DNA of 64,000 nt from Augochlora pura. Lineage: Eukaryota; Arthropoda; Insecta; Hymenoptera; Halictidae. The stretch spans positions 3,224,001-3,288,000 of the forward strand of contig NC_135775.1 of NCBI RefSeq assembly GCF_028453695.1, in the 5' to 3' direction. Position numbers and translations under genes: made by a program. Of the stretch, positions 12,758 through 26,888 are shown piece by piece (positions within the stretch are counted from its first letter, which is position 1; every line of letters starts with the position of its first letter). The notes under the pieces are model-generated. The model did not search any database. It was not told the origin of the DNA and saw only the letters and a program-made list of their open reading frames with translations.

Positions 12758-15385
12758 TCCGTGGGTCGCCTGCCTCGATCGAACGAACGGAAGCCGCGAG
12801 TTTCCGCGCGCGAAAGAAATTCGCTGTTTCGTCGTTCGGAGAGAAGCGAAACGGGCAACGCGGTCAACGTGGTCTGGAGAAAAGGTAGTCAAAATTTGTG
12901 AACCACCCCGGAACTGTTTACTCGTTCGCAAGAAATTTTGTCGTCTTCGGAACGGAGGCAATACGCGCGCGCTGGTTGGCGATTCTACCAGGCTTCCAAA
13001 CAATTTGCAGACGCTGGAGCGAATATAGCCTCCAATTCATTTCGCGAATTCACTTTTACGGCTTCGATCGACTCGGAACGACTTCTCCGAAGTGGTAATT
13101 TGAGTTTACGGAATGGGAAAGGTCATACGAAGCCGTGGTGGACGGAAAAATGAGCTGGAACAACCATTAGGATCCTTTACTGTGCTGCGCGGTGAGAATT
13201 AATGGGAGTTGCCGCGTCATTTTAGTTACCCCCACTCTTTCGGCTTGGAATCTAGCCTAATTTTCTGGCAACCGTTCACTGAATCGTATTTGGCGATTGT
13301 GGGATGGATTAATATCGTTCGTTGAGTCTTTGGCTAAAAATTTAACAGTGTTAAGTTGTTTTAAGTTGTTAAATTTGTTTTTGTTTGCTGACAAGTTTTT
13401 TTAAAAAGTCAAGTAAGTACAATGTGTGTTTTTGATGTACTAATATAGAAGATGTTATTAGAATTATTAGATCTACGTACATAATAATTATTAAAAGTTA
13501 GTTACTGAAAGAAAGTCAAATTAAACAATAATTCCTTATACACATCAACTTACCAACTTAACTAACTATTAACCCTACAATCCGTCCCATTTCATTCCCA
13601 CACCAATAAACGTCTCTCCTATCACGATTTAGGCCATCCACTATCTTAGTTCCGGCTAATCAAGCAAAGGCCGAATAGATTTTTGCTCAGCTGGATCAAG
13701 GATCGCGAGAAGGATTATGGGACGTCGAAGCCGGGGGGTTTGTCTTTCCCAACGATTTCACCGTGTGCTTTTCCCGTTCGTTCGCTCTGTCCCCCCCTCT
13801 CTCTCTCTCTCGCTCTCTCTCTCACTCTCTCACTCTCCCTCGGCTCCTTTTAAAACGGCGGAATGGATTTCCGTAATTCTGTAGAGCTTCTTCTCTTCCA
13901 TCCATTATCGCGAGCCGGCGGACCCGTCGGAAAGATAAACGAAGCACGGTTAATATATCCGGGGACACGAAAATTATAGTCCCTTAGTTCGCTGAACCGC
14001 GAACCGCCCCCGAGAAAAGTGTATTGTCTTTGCTTAACGGCGTTATATTCGTTTTACGATAACTGCGACCGTTAGGAAACTCTCCTTCTAGCCCATTCTC
14101 TACCGTCTCAACCCCCCCCCCCCCACTCCCACCCCCATCTACCCACACCTACCCTCTATCGCACTCGTCCCTTCAGCCTCTTTCTCTTCCTTGTTCTCTT
14201 TTACGCTCTTTATCTTATTTTTCTATCATTTTCTCTTTCTTATTCTTTAGCATTTTCTCTTCTTTATTCTCTCCAAGCGTTCTCTTTCTTATTGTCTCTC
14301 TCTCTCTCTTTCTGTTACATATTATCTTCAAGCGTTCTCTTCCTTATTTTCTCTCTCTTTCTTTTCCTTATTCTTTCCAAGCGTTCTCTTCCTTATTCTC
14401 TCTCTTTTTTTCTTATTTTCTCCTTCATTCTCACCCTTATCCCCTCTTTTATTCTCTCCCTTATTTTCTCCCTCATTCTCTCGCCCCCTTCGTCTCCCTT
14501 ATTCGCCCTTTTCTTGCAACGATATCGCGTTTTTTTTCTGGTTTGACGACTTCCTAAAGGACACCGGCAATATTTTCCATAGTTTATGCCAGCTAGACTG
14601 TACCATCCTCCCTTCTCCCTCTCTCTGTCTCTCTCGTTCCTCTCCATCCTCCTCGCAGCGTAGAATAACGCAACCGGCGGCACTCGGATATCAGAAGTGC
14701 GGGTAACGCCGTGAAAATTGAAGTTTAATTATTGATTCCGTAGTCCGAGGCCACGAAGCAATCGCGAGACCGGGCGACCATTAGCCATTGTTCGTTCGGC
14801 CACGACACTCAATTTCCTCTGTTCGGGGGCGGGGGGGCCTTCGCGGAATTTAAATCAGTTATTTGCCGGCAATTATAAGATCGACGGTCGGTCATGCCAG
14901 TGATCGCTCGATGCGCGGCGGCGGAGAGAAGGGAGAGAAAAGGGTGAGGGGAGAGAGGAGAGCCTGCGATTATTTATACGGAGGAACTGCAAGGATCAGC
15001 TGAAAAAAAGGTGGGATTGAAGTTTGCCGTACGATCGAAACCAATGGACGAAACAGCCTTCTAATTGGTGGTCGGTTTTTGATGCACTGTGCAGTTTCGT
15101 CGGGTAGAGAACGTGTTGGAGAGCTCGTTATGGTCGATGTCGGCGATGGTATTTTTGGTTTCGTGAATCGGTGGAACGGTTTTTTTCGGGGAGATGCGAG
15201 GTGGAGAACGTTTCTGTCGAGTGACAAGTTAATTGACGTCTTTGGTTATCAAGCTTTTGTATTGTTGCTAATTGTCAGGTACTTGTGGTAAAAATTTCGC
15301 GTATATTATTAACTTTTTTTTACGTTGAATCTCTGAATCTAATATCTAAAAAAGATATCGTTCCGTACGAGTTCGAAAACCGTAA
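12170..15385. other. Noncoding: CpG-rich then pyrimidine-rich
   Basis: (GA)n at about 12725-12754; AT-rich 13330-13560; a lone TTAACCCTACAATCC at 13569; CT-rich tracts 13795-13845 and 14160-14510; C run about 14112-14125; CpG-rich 14680-15250. No gene motif. Confidence 0.5.
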
Positions 15386-15388
15386 CAA

Positions 15389-15596
15389 CATAAAAACTGT
15401 GAAAAACTATAAAAACTGGAAAAAGCTATAAAAATTGTAAAAAAACTATAAAAATTGTAGAAAGCTATAAAACCTGTAAAAAACTATAAATACTGTAAAA
15501 AACTATAAAAAGCTATGAAAACTGTAAAAAACTACAAACGCTGTAAAAAACTATAAAAAGCTATGAAAACGGTAAAAAACTATAAAAACTGTTAAT
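15389..15596. repeat. About 20-bp AT-rich tandem (AAAAACTATAAAAACTGT)
   Basis: About ten degenerate copies of units alternating AAACTATAAAA and ACTGTAAAA, then unique sequence. Noncoding. Confidence 0.85.
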
Positions 15597-15599
15597 TTC

Positions 15600-16568
15600 G
15601 CAAACCATCTCCGCCCTCTAAAAGCTTGAAAAAAGCTCTCTAAAAATCGCGAAATAATCCGGACAAAATCAATCGTGCCAGACGATGTCCATCAGCTGAT
15701 CATCGCCAGCATCTCTTTTACCATTCGACCCACTGCTTCAACATACCCGAATCGCGCATCAGTAATCCGCGCGAACGCAAACGTTGCAGCACGCAGATAC
15801 ACTGCCCGCTCCCTGGCATTCGTCTCGGGTAGGTTTCGCACCGGTCCGGTTTAGTGTGGCACGTTACGAGCATTAAGGCGAGACTCGACCGTGGCCACTG
15901 CAAATAGCCGTCGGTTATGTTTCCGTGCCGAATATCGGTGCCCGTTGCGTCGCCGCGGCGGCGTTCCACGCGCATACGTATGCTAGCCGTGCGCGCCTCT
16001 CCTGCGTCTTTATAGCCGCGCGCGGCGGCTCGTTTTAGTGGCATGACACTGGCGATGACATCATGCAAAAACTGGGAACCAGCGCGGCTGCACCGCGAGA
16101 GTTTGCGATCGCGACGGGATAGCGTTCGCGGATTATCCTACGCGCGCAATGCATGCGCATACACACAAAGAGAGAGAGAGGCAGCGGCACCCGCGCAAAA
16201 GACGCTCCGAGCTATTCCGTTTGTCCACGGATTACGCAACCCCGTCCCGCGGGGACCCGCCTCTAATATCGTTTCGTTGTCCGATGGAACGTTAAGTAAA
16301 TCCCGCGGACAGGCCGCTCGTTAATTATTGTCTACGCGTCGCCGCGAGCAAACGGTACAACCAGCGACGACGACGGTGCAGCTGCGTTTACTGGTGGACG
16401 GCGATCTTTGATTTCATTGAGAGCCACGTAATACGGTTCGTTTTGTAACCGGACAGATAATTGGACAGTCTACGATTATAAATTTATGGAGATTGTTCCC
16501 TTGATTTCAACAAATTTCTCTAATAAGCAACGAGGGTACGAATACTTATGGGACTGACTGTATATCAA
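15600..16568. other. CpG-rich unique block, possible unassigned promoter
   Basis: Strong CpG density at 15930-16440, with CTTTATAGCC near 15998 and a short GA run near 16170. Could be a promoter for an unseen transcript, but no start site, splice partner or coding exon can be shown. Confidence 0.3.
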
Positions 16569-16805
16569 CCCCTTGACGTACCATTTCCTTCGCAGTCATC
16601 GCGATTAGGAATTTCTCAATCGATATCATTTCTTAAACGGGACAGAACATTAATGTTTATACCGTGGCTGAATTTACTTGAACGCTTAAATATTAATAAC
16701 AAGGGATTAGAATTATGTTTCAATTTTAAGGAACAGAATAACATCCTTATTTAATTATTTAGTAATTCCCATCGCGAGTCGGACTCGTCAAAGTGCAGCA
16801 AGGGG
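16569..16805. mobile_element. TTAA-type MITE, 237 bp
   Basis: Left end CCCCTTGACGTACC preceded by TCAA. Right end GCAAGGGG followed by TTAA. The ends are inverted copies for about 45 bp with gaps, sharing CCCCTTG and then GTC..CGCGAT.GGAATT. The flank and the C-rich terminus fit the piggyBac pattern (TTAA target, CCC terminus). No coding capacity. Confidence 0.6.
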
Positions 16806-19800
16806 TTAACGTCTCTAAATTAAATAGTAATAATAATAGTAAATTACTAGTTGCAAGAGAAATGGAATACATTTATCTTGCACTAGTATCTTTTTATGTG
16901 CAACAAGTATTGGCGATGCGCGAGGTTTGCTTCATTGTAATCGAATCATGTAAATGTTAAAACGGAGCAATGTTTCTCTTTCGATTCAACGAGCTATCAA
17001 AGTGTTATTGTTTCGCTAATTGTTCGTTAGTTGTTCCTCATTGTCTAAAGCAAGGGACGTTATTGTTTGCTGGCCTGTGTACCATGCTGTCTTTGGTTAA
17101 CATACTGCGCGCGGGAGAGGCATTAACCCTTTGTGCTCGTATGTCTACGTTTAGGTAGCTAAGCTATTTAATTGCTCTTTTTGTCTATTTTATTTTTACG
17201 TTAAGTTGAAATTTATTGTTTTCTTACGTATGTATGAACTCTAGAGGAATTTATTTTAGATGAAATTAGAAGAATTAATAAATTTTATTTTTATAAATCT
17301 ATTTATTTATTTTCACTTAAAAATAATCCCACTAATTTAAAGCTCCATATTCTCAATACTTATAAACCTTAAAACAATTTAACGAAGGAGAGTGATATTG
17401 TTAACTAACCAATTTGAAAAATATAGGAAAAATGACTAACGCGGGATGTTTCACAACAATAATCGCGGCAAAATTAATTCAGCCGCCGGTTTCATTGTAA
17501 CCCGGCCACAAAGTAATTCAGTTCCGTTCGACCCGCAAAATTTCAGCGATCCCGGAATAAAAAATTCACCGGGCCGGCCATATTGTCCTGCACGGAACAC
17601 TGGGGGGGAGGGGGTTCAGTATTTAATCGATCTAGCATGCCGCGGCGCGATATTTCGTGGCCGTAAAATCGTCCGGGCCATAAAGTAATCATGTTGCGGC
17701 CGCCGGGACAATGGACTTTGATTCGAATTTGATTCCGGTGAACGTTGTCTTTGTAAATGTCCATTGTTCCGACTACCGGGGGCAATGATTACTTCATAGG
17801 CCACCCACGCCCCCCTCCGCTCGATTTCACCCAGGCGTTTAACACTAAAACCAAACAGAGCCAATGATTAATTCGTATTACTTTTGTGGAAAATCGACGA
17901 GAATATAATGTCCATTAACAAACAATAACGCCCGGGGAAAAATACGAAAAAGCCAATGTTTGGAAAAAAAACATTCCGGCAACAATGCCGTATTATTTCA
18001 TATAAAAAGCGACCACCCCCCCCCCCCCCTCCCCCTGCCAAACGTAATTCGCTGGTTAAATCGCGATGAGGCAAAATCAATCGCGATCAGGTTGACGAGC
18101 GTCGGAATTGATACGTTGCCGTTTCACGGCCACGAGTTAAACAGAGTTTTCGCGGCGGATGGAAAATATATAATCGGTTAAACAAATCGCGGCGACGCCG
18201 ATGGCTTTCTCGCCCTAATGAAAAATGAAATTCTCTCGAATAATGAAAAACGAAGTTCTTTCGCTCGATGAAATATGAAGTTCCTTTACCGAATGAAAAA
18301 TGAAGTTCTTTGGAAACCGATCCGGCAAGACGAGTGAAAAATTCATTCGGCGTTGCCCGGCGGCCGAGAACTCGCGTTTCCGCGCCGAAGGCGGGAACAA
18401 TGGCGGCGCAACACGCCGGGATAAACCGTCGCGTTAAGCGATAAGGATTTCGAGATAAAACGACACGTTCGGTATCGTTCGATCTTAGCGGCGCGTTTGC
18501 ATATTTGATGCGCCGGCGCGGACGAGGTAATCGGCCGTTGCTTAAATAACGACACGCCGTAGGAACGAGACGATAAAGCACCGCGCGCGCGGACGTGCCC
18601 ATACGTTTCGCCTAACCGCGGCCCCGCGGACGATGCGAGCCGTCGCCGTCACGATATTAAACGATCGACTTTAATTCCGTCGAAAACCGTAATTCGCCAA
18701 ATCTCGTCTAACCGACGATGCTACCGCTACCGGCGTACAACGTCGCCCCGTTTGACGGATCGGAATCGTTCGCGGGGTGGGCGGTATCCTAAATGCCGTT
18801 TGATCTCCGCCGCCAATGCGCGCAAGATTGTCGCGGAATTATGCCGATGGGAATTCTGAGCGGTCGGATCTCGCGTGATCTAATTGTCAAATACTCTTAA
18901 CGCTAAGCCCCGAGCATCGAACTCGGCGAGTCGTCCCACGGCCGATTCAAAGCGCGCCGCCGCCGGGCACGGATGTGCAAATGAGTCAATGGTATCGCGG
19001 CGAATCGAATTATCGTTCTGAACCTAATCGTGTAATTGAGGGCGGTTAGGGGAATTTGAAGGGAGGAGGATTTTGGAGATTTTTTTTTTTAGGGGAATGG
19101 AAGAGGATTTTGTGATGAATGTTAATTTATCTTGTAGAGTGGAAATTTTAGAAGCATTGGAAATGTTTACAGTTGGCATGAATTTTTAATGTGTTTTGTA
19201 TAAACAAATTTATGCGAGATATGCGCTGTTTGCGATAGAGCGTTTCGTGGAGACGTTATCATGTTACACAATGGCTCGGTTTGAAGAAGGTTGATAATTG
19301 TTTAATCTAGATTGCTTCATAATGGTTTATGGATTTTGGAAATTTAATAAATGTTTTAGTTGCTGTAAATATTTAAAGTTAAGCTTATTGAGAGTAGAGT
19401 ATTTCATCTGACACAAGTCCTCATATTCTTCGCGAGGTCCTGCTTATTGTGTTGCATATTTTTGGTCAATTTTTTTATATCATAAAGACCTATTATAAAC
19501 AATAAAATATTAAAAACGTAACACGAATTGACACGTAACTACCGCAAAAATATTCCGTATTATTTATAATTAAAATCGTGAAGAAGTAAGTCAAATGAAC
19601 AGGAATAATTATTAACATTGTCATTACTATACTAATACAGTTGCATTAACTATATAAAGTCCAATGTTGCTCACGGTGCGGAAAAATATACTAAGCTTAG
19701 AATATAGAAGAGTGCACTATCTTCTAAACAATTTTTATAAAATTATCAGCATATATATATAATGACATAATAATGATATAAATAATATTCTTACACCCAC

Positions 19801-20281
19801 CTTCCCTATAAAGCAAATAACCCCAACGTCCCAAAAATATCCATACCATTAGCAACAATATTAAAAAAACTCATTCCACTTGCAAATCTATTATCTTATC
19901 TTTCAACATTAACAGCACATTTGCAAAACCATAAATCATTAGAATTACGAGATCCCGGACTTCCTTAAACAGGTCTCCGAGAGCCTTGCTTTTTGCGACA
20001 AACCGCAAACGATCCCGCAAAACAATTACACCGTCCACCAATTAAATTTCTCAATTACCCTAAAAAAGGCCTGTTGAAACCGAAGACAAAAGCGAGATAA
20101 AAATCGGCTCCTCGAAAAGTGTGTCCACGAGAAAAAGGCGAATTCTCGCATCGGAAACAGATTGCCGGCGTTTCCGACGCGGATCTATCGAAGAGATCCC
20201 CGATCGATACCACCGACGATTATTGATTGTTGCATGACTATGTAGTTTGATCGTTCGCGGGATGCGTCGATGCGTCATCGT

Positions 20282-20315
<34 letters not shown>

Positions 20316-20665
20316 CCTCCGCCGATCGTTATCGGTTCTCGGATGGAAAAACGGCACGCGAAATCGTACACGGTATCGATTCCCGTGAAGAGGCCCTCCT
20401 CCTACTCCTGTTTGCCCGGGCGGACAATCCGCGGTGCCGGGAACAATAGGGGAGGGGTAGGGAGGTGGGGGGGTACCGACCGATTGACAAAACGGAAAAT
20501 ACCTTGCGTAAACGGTGGTGGCGAGTCATCGAGCCGCGCGCGCGGAGTCATTGTTGTCCCGCGTCGTCTACCCGGCCGAGGACCTGCGTGCGCGGCAGAA
20601 AATGAAATAGGAAATAATCGGCGCCGTTTATTGCCTCGACCGCGGGGCCGTGATTAATGAACGTA
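16806..20665. other. Noncoding with CpG island at 18080-19020
   Basis: A lone TTAACCCTTTGTGCTCG end at 17123. AT-rich 17160-17440. C run about 18007-18029. CpG-rich 18080-19020 with four spaced AATGAAAAATGAAGTTCTTT-like units (about 18216-18312). AT-rich 19030-20050. (GA)n at about 20283-20313. No gene motif. Confidence 0.5.
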
Positions 20666-20669
20666 TTAA

Positions 20670-21181
20670 CCCTTTTTTCCACTCGATGCCACTTCGACTG
20701 GATTCCACTTCGAGTCTGAAGTAATTTTTCTTGCTCGCAGCGTTCCCGTTTTATATGACAAAGTACATTTCATGCATTTGATTCTTGTCATTCGTGTCGA
20801 CAGAACATAACCTTAAAAATTTTTTAAACGCAAACTTTGTTGGTGTAAAAATTTTGTTCTGGCTTCTAGTATTTTCATATTATACAACAAAGTACATTTT
20901 ATGCATATGTAATTGATTTTTGTCAGTTCTATGAACAGAACATAACCTCAACAATTTTTAAAATGTAAACTTTGCCATTATAAAGATTTTTTTTTGGCTT
21001 GCAATATTTCCATTTTATATGACAAAGTACATTTTATACATACGTTATTGATTCTTGTCATTCGTATCGATAGAACATAACCTCAATTTTGGAAATACAA
21101 ACTTTGTCAATTTAAAGATTATTTTGCAACGTGACAGAACAATTTTACGGTGCCTCGCAGTCATCACTCGAGTGCAAAGGG
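20670..21181. mobile_element. TTAA-type MITE, 512 bp, with three internal units of about 130 bp
   Basis: Flanked by TTAA on both sides (20666-20669, 21182-21185). Ends: CCCTTTTTTCCACTCGATG on the left and, inverted, CCCTTTGCACTCGAGTGATG on the right. Inside, a unit beginning GACAAAGTACATTT and including AACATAACCT and AAACTTTGT recurs at about 20757, 20886 and 21021 (shifts 129 and 135). The same unit occurs once in the 27815-28025 element. Confidence 0.75.
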
Positions 21182-21480
21182 TTAACGGGTCGCGGCTTGT
21201 ACAGAGGGCTGGGTCCGAGTTCCCGCAAGAAACTCTGAGAGCCACCCCTTCTGCGAGGGCGCGGCCGCTTATCGTCTCGCGAAACAATCGCGCTTTAACT
21301 CGTTTAGATTCGTCGCGCGGGACAAGAAAACCTGCTCCGGCGGACCACTTAGCGGATGACGATCGAAAGAACCGGTCCGCAGCGAAAAACTATTAATCGA
21401 CCGAGTGGACGCTCGCCGGAAACAATAATTTCGATGATGGCACGGCGACGTCGCGACGACGACGACTTTAATACCCTTAA

Positions 21481-21840
21481 CCCTTTCGGGGCGAGTGCCG
21501 GATATACGTCCATGCGATGACCGGTATAAATAATAGAATTTTTTATAAGGGTATAAATAACAGAATTTTATATGACAATATAAATGACAGAATTTTATAT
21601 GGCAATTTAAATAACAGAATTTTATATAACAATATAAATGACAGAATTTTATATAACGGTATAAATAACAGAACTTTTTATTTATTTATATTAAAGCTAC
21701 CGGCAACACTGTTAGTACTAAATATTATTTTATCGAGCTCAGTTTTTATTTAACGCTTAGGAAAATTTTTATTAATATAAAGAACTACTAACTTTATGCA
21801 AATTTTCAGCGCGGCGAACTTAGCGCTCGTCCCGAAAGGG
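21481..21840. mobile_element. TTAA-type MITE, 360 bp, CCCTTTCGGG termini
   Basis: Left flank TTAA (21477-21480), left end CCCTTTCGGGGCGAGTGC. Right end, inverted, CCCTTTCGGGACGAGCGC with flank TTGA, one change from TTAA. Two mismatches in 18 bp. It encloses a 27-bp minisatellite. Confidence 0.75.
21523..21684. repeat. 27-bp minisatellite, six units
   Basis: Units like GGTATAAATAACAGAATTTT plus ATATGAC. As 27 is a multiple of 3, the frame stays open and reads as a nine-residue repeat; it lies wholly inside the MITE and is not thought to be a gene. Confidence 0.9.
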
Positions 21841-24800
21841 TTGAACGAATAGAAGGATCCAAGTGGCCCGTTATCGAACATCTTTTCACTTGTCTTCGAA
21901 AGTATAATTTATACACTTTAGAATGTTAACAATAAATAATACCGTGTCGTTTGTAAGATAGCGTTATGACGACACGTGAGTACGTAGAAATGTCGGTCGT
22001 TTCTTCGATCGCCTCGTTTCATTATAATTTTCGAAGTAACTAATTACCGGCACGTTTAAAGGAATAAAATATTACAATGTAGAGTAGTTTACATTTCTTA
22101 TACATATGTACGAAGCTGTCAATCGGTAACTATTCGACCGCTACACTTTGACAAGGACGCACGAAACTTTGCATTCTTTTATGCAATTGCAGCTACACTA
22201 TATTTCATTATACCAATTATAATATTATATTAATCAATATCTGTATATTATTATATCACATTGAGATACAACATTATATCATCGTTTACACAATTAAAAT
22301 TCGTCATGCTTTCGTATTATTCAAAATCGATCATCTTTTTAACATTCGTCAGAGCATCAAAAGGAAAACCATAATGCTGGCATTTATTTGAATTTCAGTC
22401 GGTTTCGATATTCATACGGCTCGGTTTCGTAACAATTACGATATTATAATGACTTTGGTATTTATACGTTTCGGTATTATAATAATTCGGGAATAACGTT
22501 CGTTTCGGCGCAGCCTTATTAATAATAATAACTGATGCTATTGATCAACGGGAGAAAGTACCAGCGTTACGACAGCTTGACGATTTGTCGCACTAGTAAC
22601 ATAGAGAATAAATGAACTGATGCAATAAATAAGACAATAATGCAGTAGAAAGTTAGTGGCATGGATGCTTTAATAAAGTTCATTTTTTTAAAAATTGAGA
22701 AAATAATAGAGAAAAGATAAGAAGCTGAAAAAGGGGTAATAAAATATATCGTGGCTTTTTATTATATATGTTTCATATTATAATAAGTAATATATTTATA
22801 TTAGTTATAATATTGCATAAAATTATTAAAAAATTTCTACAGACCAATTACAATATCTTGTACAATACAAAAAAGTGGAACAGTATATATACATACACGC
22901 AAAGTTATAAAAATAAAACTCACAGTTCTCCAACAAAAAATTCCCCTAACTCCAATAACAATAAAAAATCGTTGAAAAAACACTTACAAATGACAGTACA
23001 AGCATTCGATGACCCGGTGATTCGCTCTCGGGACGTTTGAGCGAGGGTCGCTGGGAAATCTCGAGATCGAATAACCGTAGTCCTTTAATCCGCGCGGAAT
23101 TCCTGGGGAACGCAGGAGCAGAGAGAGAGAGAGAGAGAGAGAGAGTTTGAAGCCGGGAGCAGCGTTAGATTTGGCAGTGGCGTCGCGGCATAATCAACTA
23201 ATTCGGCGTTTACCCAGCGCGCTGGTGCCTCGAGAGTGCTCTCGACGTTAACCGGCTGGCGAAGAGGCGAACGAATATTTAATTTGCCGTGGGAGAGCGG
23301 TACGCAAGAAAGCGTGCGCCACGGGACGGGGGAAACGGAACGACGAGGCGACGCGCGCGGCGCAACTTATTAGCCGGGGACAGGACCAATAATAGTCTTA
23401 TTCCCTTTTGGGAGCCGGCCTCGCCGTGGCTCGAGTGTCGCGGCGACGAGCTTGCGAATGAAATTACGATGCTCCGCGTTATCGGCTCTACGCGCGCGCA
23501 CGCGGCCTTATTGCGTCGAGCCTCGGACTGTTTGAACTGGCTACGCCGCGTATTACCGTCACGCGAACAATCGTCGCAATTGCCACGTTTTGTGGTTAGG
23601 GGATGAAAAGAGTCCTTGTCTTTAGGGAGAATTATGTACAATTTATTGAGAATTAGAACAATTTAGAACAATCTAAAACAACTGAAAACAATTCGAAACG
23701 GTATGAAACGATTTCAAACAATTTTTAATCAAATCAAAAATAAAATTAAAAATGTTATAAAACTTACTGTTTAACAAATGTGAAAAATATGTCATTGCAG
23801 AATAGATTTAATTAAATATGAAATAAATATGAATAAATATGAAAATAAACATGAATAAATATGAAAGTAAACATGAAATAACTGCAATATCTTCAATGGT
23901 TATTAAACGTTATATAACGAAAGATCATCGAATTTCTTAGCCCATAACGCGATGACTCACGTTTTGTTGCACGCCGGTAGCACGCGAATCGTTCGCACCT
24001 GCCTGAACGGACGATTTTGAGGAACGAGAAGCCTCGGTTTCCCCCGCCGCCGGTCGTCGACGAAACCTAACGGCCGAGAAAAACCCCGGAAGACGCTATT
24101 GTCCAGCGGAGAGCAACGAGTTACGCGGGGGAAATATGATTCCTGTTCAACCGGCTGAGCGCAATCCAAGCCAGAACAATGCCATTTCACGGATCCGCGG
24201 CGATTCTTCGGCTCGTTAGCGTGAGAAATGGCTCGCCGATTAAGGCGCGCTCGCTGTACGAATCCCGTGTCTGCGAAACCAGCCGGCGCGCGGCAGGCTA
24301 GACGGAACGGTTGCTCAAAGTCCTCGGGTCTTGCAACGTCCAGCTTTCCTGGGAATATTTGTTCGCGTTGTTACGAATCAGGTGGCTAGCTCCGAGTTGC
24401 TCAACGATGTCACCTGTGGTTCTAACTTGTTCGCCAACGCGAGAAAATCTGATACCTTTTTAATTGATTTTTATAGCTTGATAAGGTTGACTAGGAGATA
24501 TTTATATGAAAATATTAAGTTAACAATGAATTTATAGGACACTGTGGGTCTAATAAATAATTCTAGTGTAGCATAGCTAGACTTGTGTTTTTTATGCGTT
24601 TAAGGCAAAATGTAATGAATTATATTTACAGTAGACAAAACCTTACAATTATCGACTTTAGACAATATTTAATAATTAATACAAAATTAATACTAAATTT
24701 ACCAAACACTAAAATAGTCTATCATGAGTATCATAATCATACTAAGTTAACACTAATTTTATCAAACACTATAAAATGTGTCGTAACTAGACTTAAATTT

Positions 24801-26725
24801 TTTATACATTTACAACAAAATTTGATTTATTAAATTTATAATAGCCAAAATCGTATAAACATTAATTAATACTACACTACATTATTCGCAGTTTACAAGA
24901 AATAATAGAAGTAGAAGCAAGGCTCTGGAAATTAGTCCTTGTGTTAAATGCAAACGACTTTTATTTCGCATAAACAACCGTATAAACAAACGTGTTGTTA
25001 TAATATATCCTGAGATTATGAAATTTATTCAGACATTATCTGCACGAGTCCTTGGAATTTCAACAACTTCGAAACAAAAAAAAATTTGTAACTGACAACG
25101 GTAAGTTCAGTGCTATGCATGTTATTCTATTTTTGTTAACCCCTTCCCATATTTTATGGAGATTTCTGAGAAGAATATGTTAAGTATAAACATTATTCAG
25201 TTCTTCGAAGTCGAAACAGAATTTTCTTTTTATCAATATTCTTCGCATGCAATTAAATGCAGGCATAGAGTAAATATAAATAAATATAAATTTTCTTTTT
25301 TAACAATTATTACATTATATATTAATTGTATGTAATATTATACATTACAATTGTGATACTTTTAATTATTGAAAATGTGAAGAGAATTATGCTAGATTTT
25401 ATTCTTTCCCCAACAATATTTATACTCTCGGTTATTTAGCGTAGAAGAGGATCGTTTATTCCGCGAAAGATTTCATTTTCGCGATAAGCAATTTATGGCT
25501 GATAGAGCCAGAAGCTTCCCGGAGAAGTCGGCATAAATTTCCGACCGGAACTCATTGTTCGATCACATTGTTGTTGCCTTTTGGTGATCGATCCATGATT
25601 CGACCATAGCACTTCGATCGAACGAGCAGTAAAAATATTGTAACTAACTCCCTATTAATTTTCTCGAGATATTTTCTCCCCAATCCAATAATTTATTTAT
25701 CAATGATCCTATTTAGTTATTAATCACCGTAAAATCAATATAAAATTGAACAACAATTTCCCAATTTTCTTCTTCTTTTTCTGACCATACTATAGATCGC
25801 TAGGTATAGAAAGATGAATTTCCAATTTCGTCTTCAGTTTCGCTAATTCGTCGAGTCGACGATGCTCGTCGACGACGATCGAGTGATTTCGTCGATGGCC
25901 GTTTTCGTGGTCATTCGAATCGGAGATGAATGGCGGAAGAATTACGGATCACGTATTATAGTATATACAGATATATATATGTATATATACGTCCACGTGT
26001 CACGTATCCGCGATCAATGAATCCGATTCAGCCGAGCTAAGTGAAACGCTGTTATCGGCCCGTACGGGGAACCGTGCTTCCGTATTATTATATTCCGGGC
26101 GTGTCCGATACGAAATAACCGGCGATTCACGGTTTATTAACGCGCCGAGAATACGGACGACCGTCGTTTTCTCGCGGACAATGTTCCCCTGTCGTTAGCA
26201 ATTCCGTCACGGAGATCGAATTCGAACCGTTTCGACGCGTTTATCCTGCGCGCGCGCGCGCCCTGCTCAGGCATTATGGCAATGCGAAGACGAGGACCAT
26301 AAATATTTGCCTGCATCGGTGCGTGGAAAACACCACGTGGTTCGCGTCTATAGCCAAATACATACTTCGTGTCTCTAGCTGAACAGTTCGTGTCTTTTTC
26401 GTAGTATAGTATGGTAAGGGTGTCGAACACCATGACACCCTATGGTGATTTTACCTTTAACACTTGGTTAACCTAATGGGGAAATTTCCCTATTTTTAAT
26501 TAAGTACTTTGATATACCGATTCGGAGATAAATTGTTACAAAAATTAATATTATGTTATTTATTAATTTTATTAAGATTTCTACGGTGTCGAAATATTGA
26601 CAGAAGTTAATTTAAAATAATTTATTTAATTGATGATCGAATGGGAGAGAAAGTGTCACGATCGTAGATGTATTTTGTTATTTAAAGTGACTCGGTAACT
26701 AAAACAAATTTAAAATGAATATAGC
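21841..26725. other. Noncoding, mainly AT-rich, CpG-rich 23040-23610 and 23950-24330
   Basis: (GA)n at about 23119-23145. AAATATGAA-type simple repeats near 23815-23880. A lone TTAACCCCTTCCC end at 25136. TA-rich run near 25965-25990. An antisense CpG-rich open frame at 23279-23641 shows no domain. No RNA gene recognised. Confidence 0.5.
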
Positions 26726-26888
26726 TAATGTCTCCTATAATATTTAATGTAAAACTAATATCTCACATAATATTTAATATACAGCTAATATCTCAAATAG
26801 AATTTAATGTACAATTAATACCTCATATAATATTTAATATACAACCAATATCTCATACAATATCTAATACACAATATATGCCTCACTT
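26726..26888. repeat. 30-bp AT-rich tandem, five-plus units
   Basis: Units like TAATATCTCACATAATATTT then AATATACAGC. Divergence increases to the right. Confidence 0.88.

Noticed and set aside
15238..15262. TCTTTGGTTATC, identical to the first 12 nt of miR-9a
   Set aside because: The rest of the mature sequence diverges (AAGCTTTTG instead of TAGCTGTATG), and no complementary star arm was seen on either side, so no hairpin.
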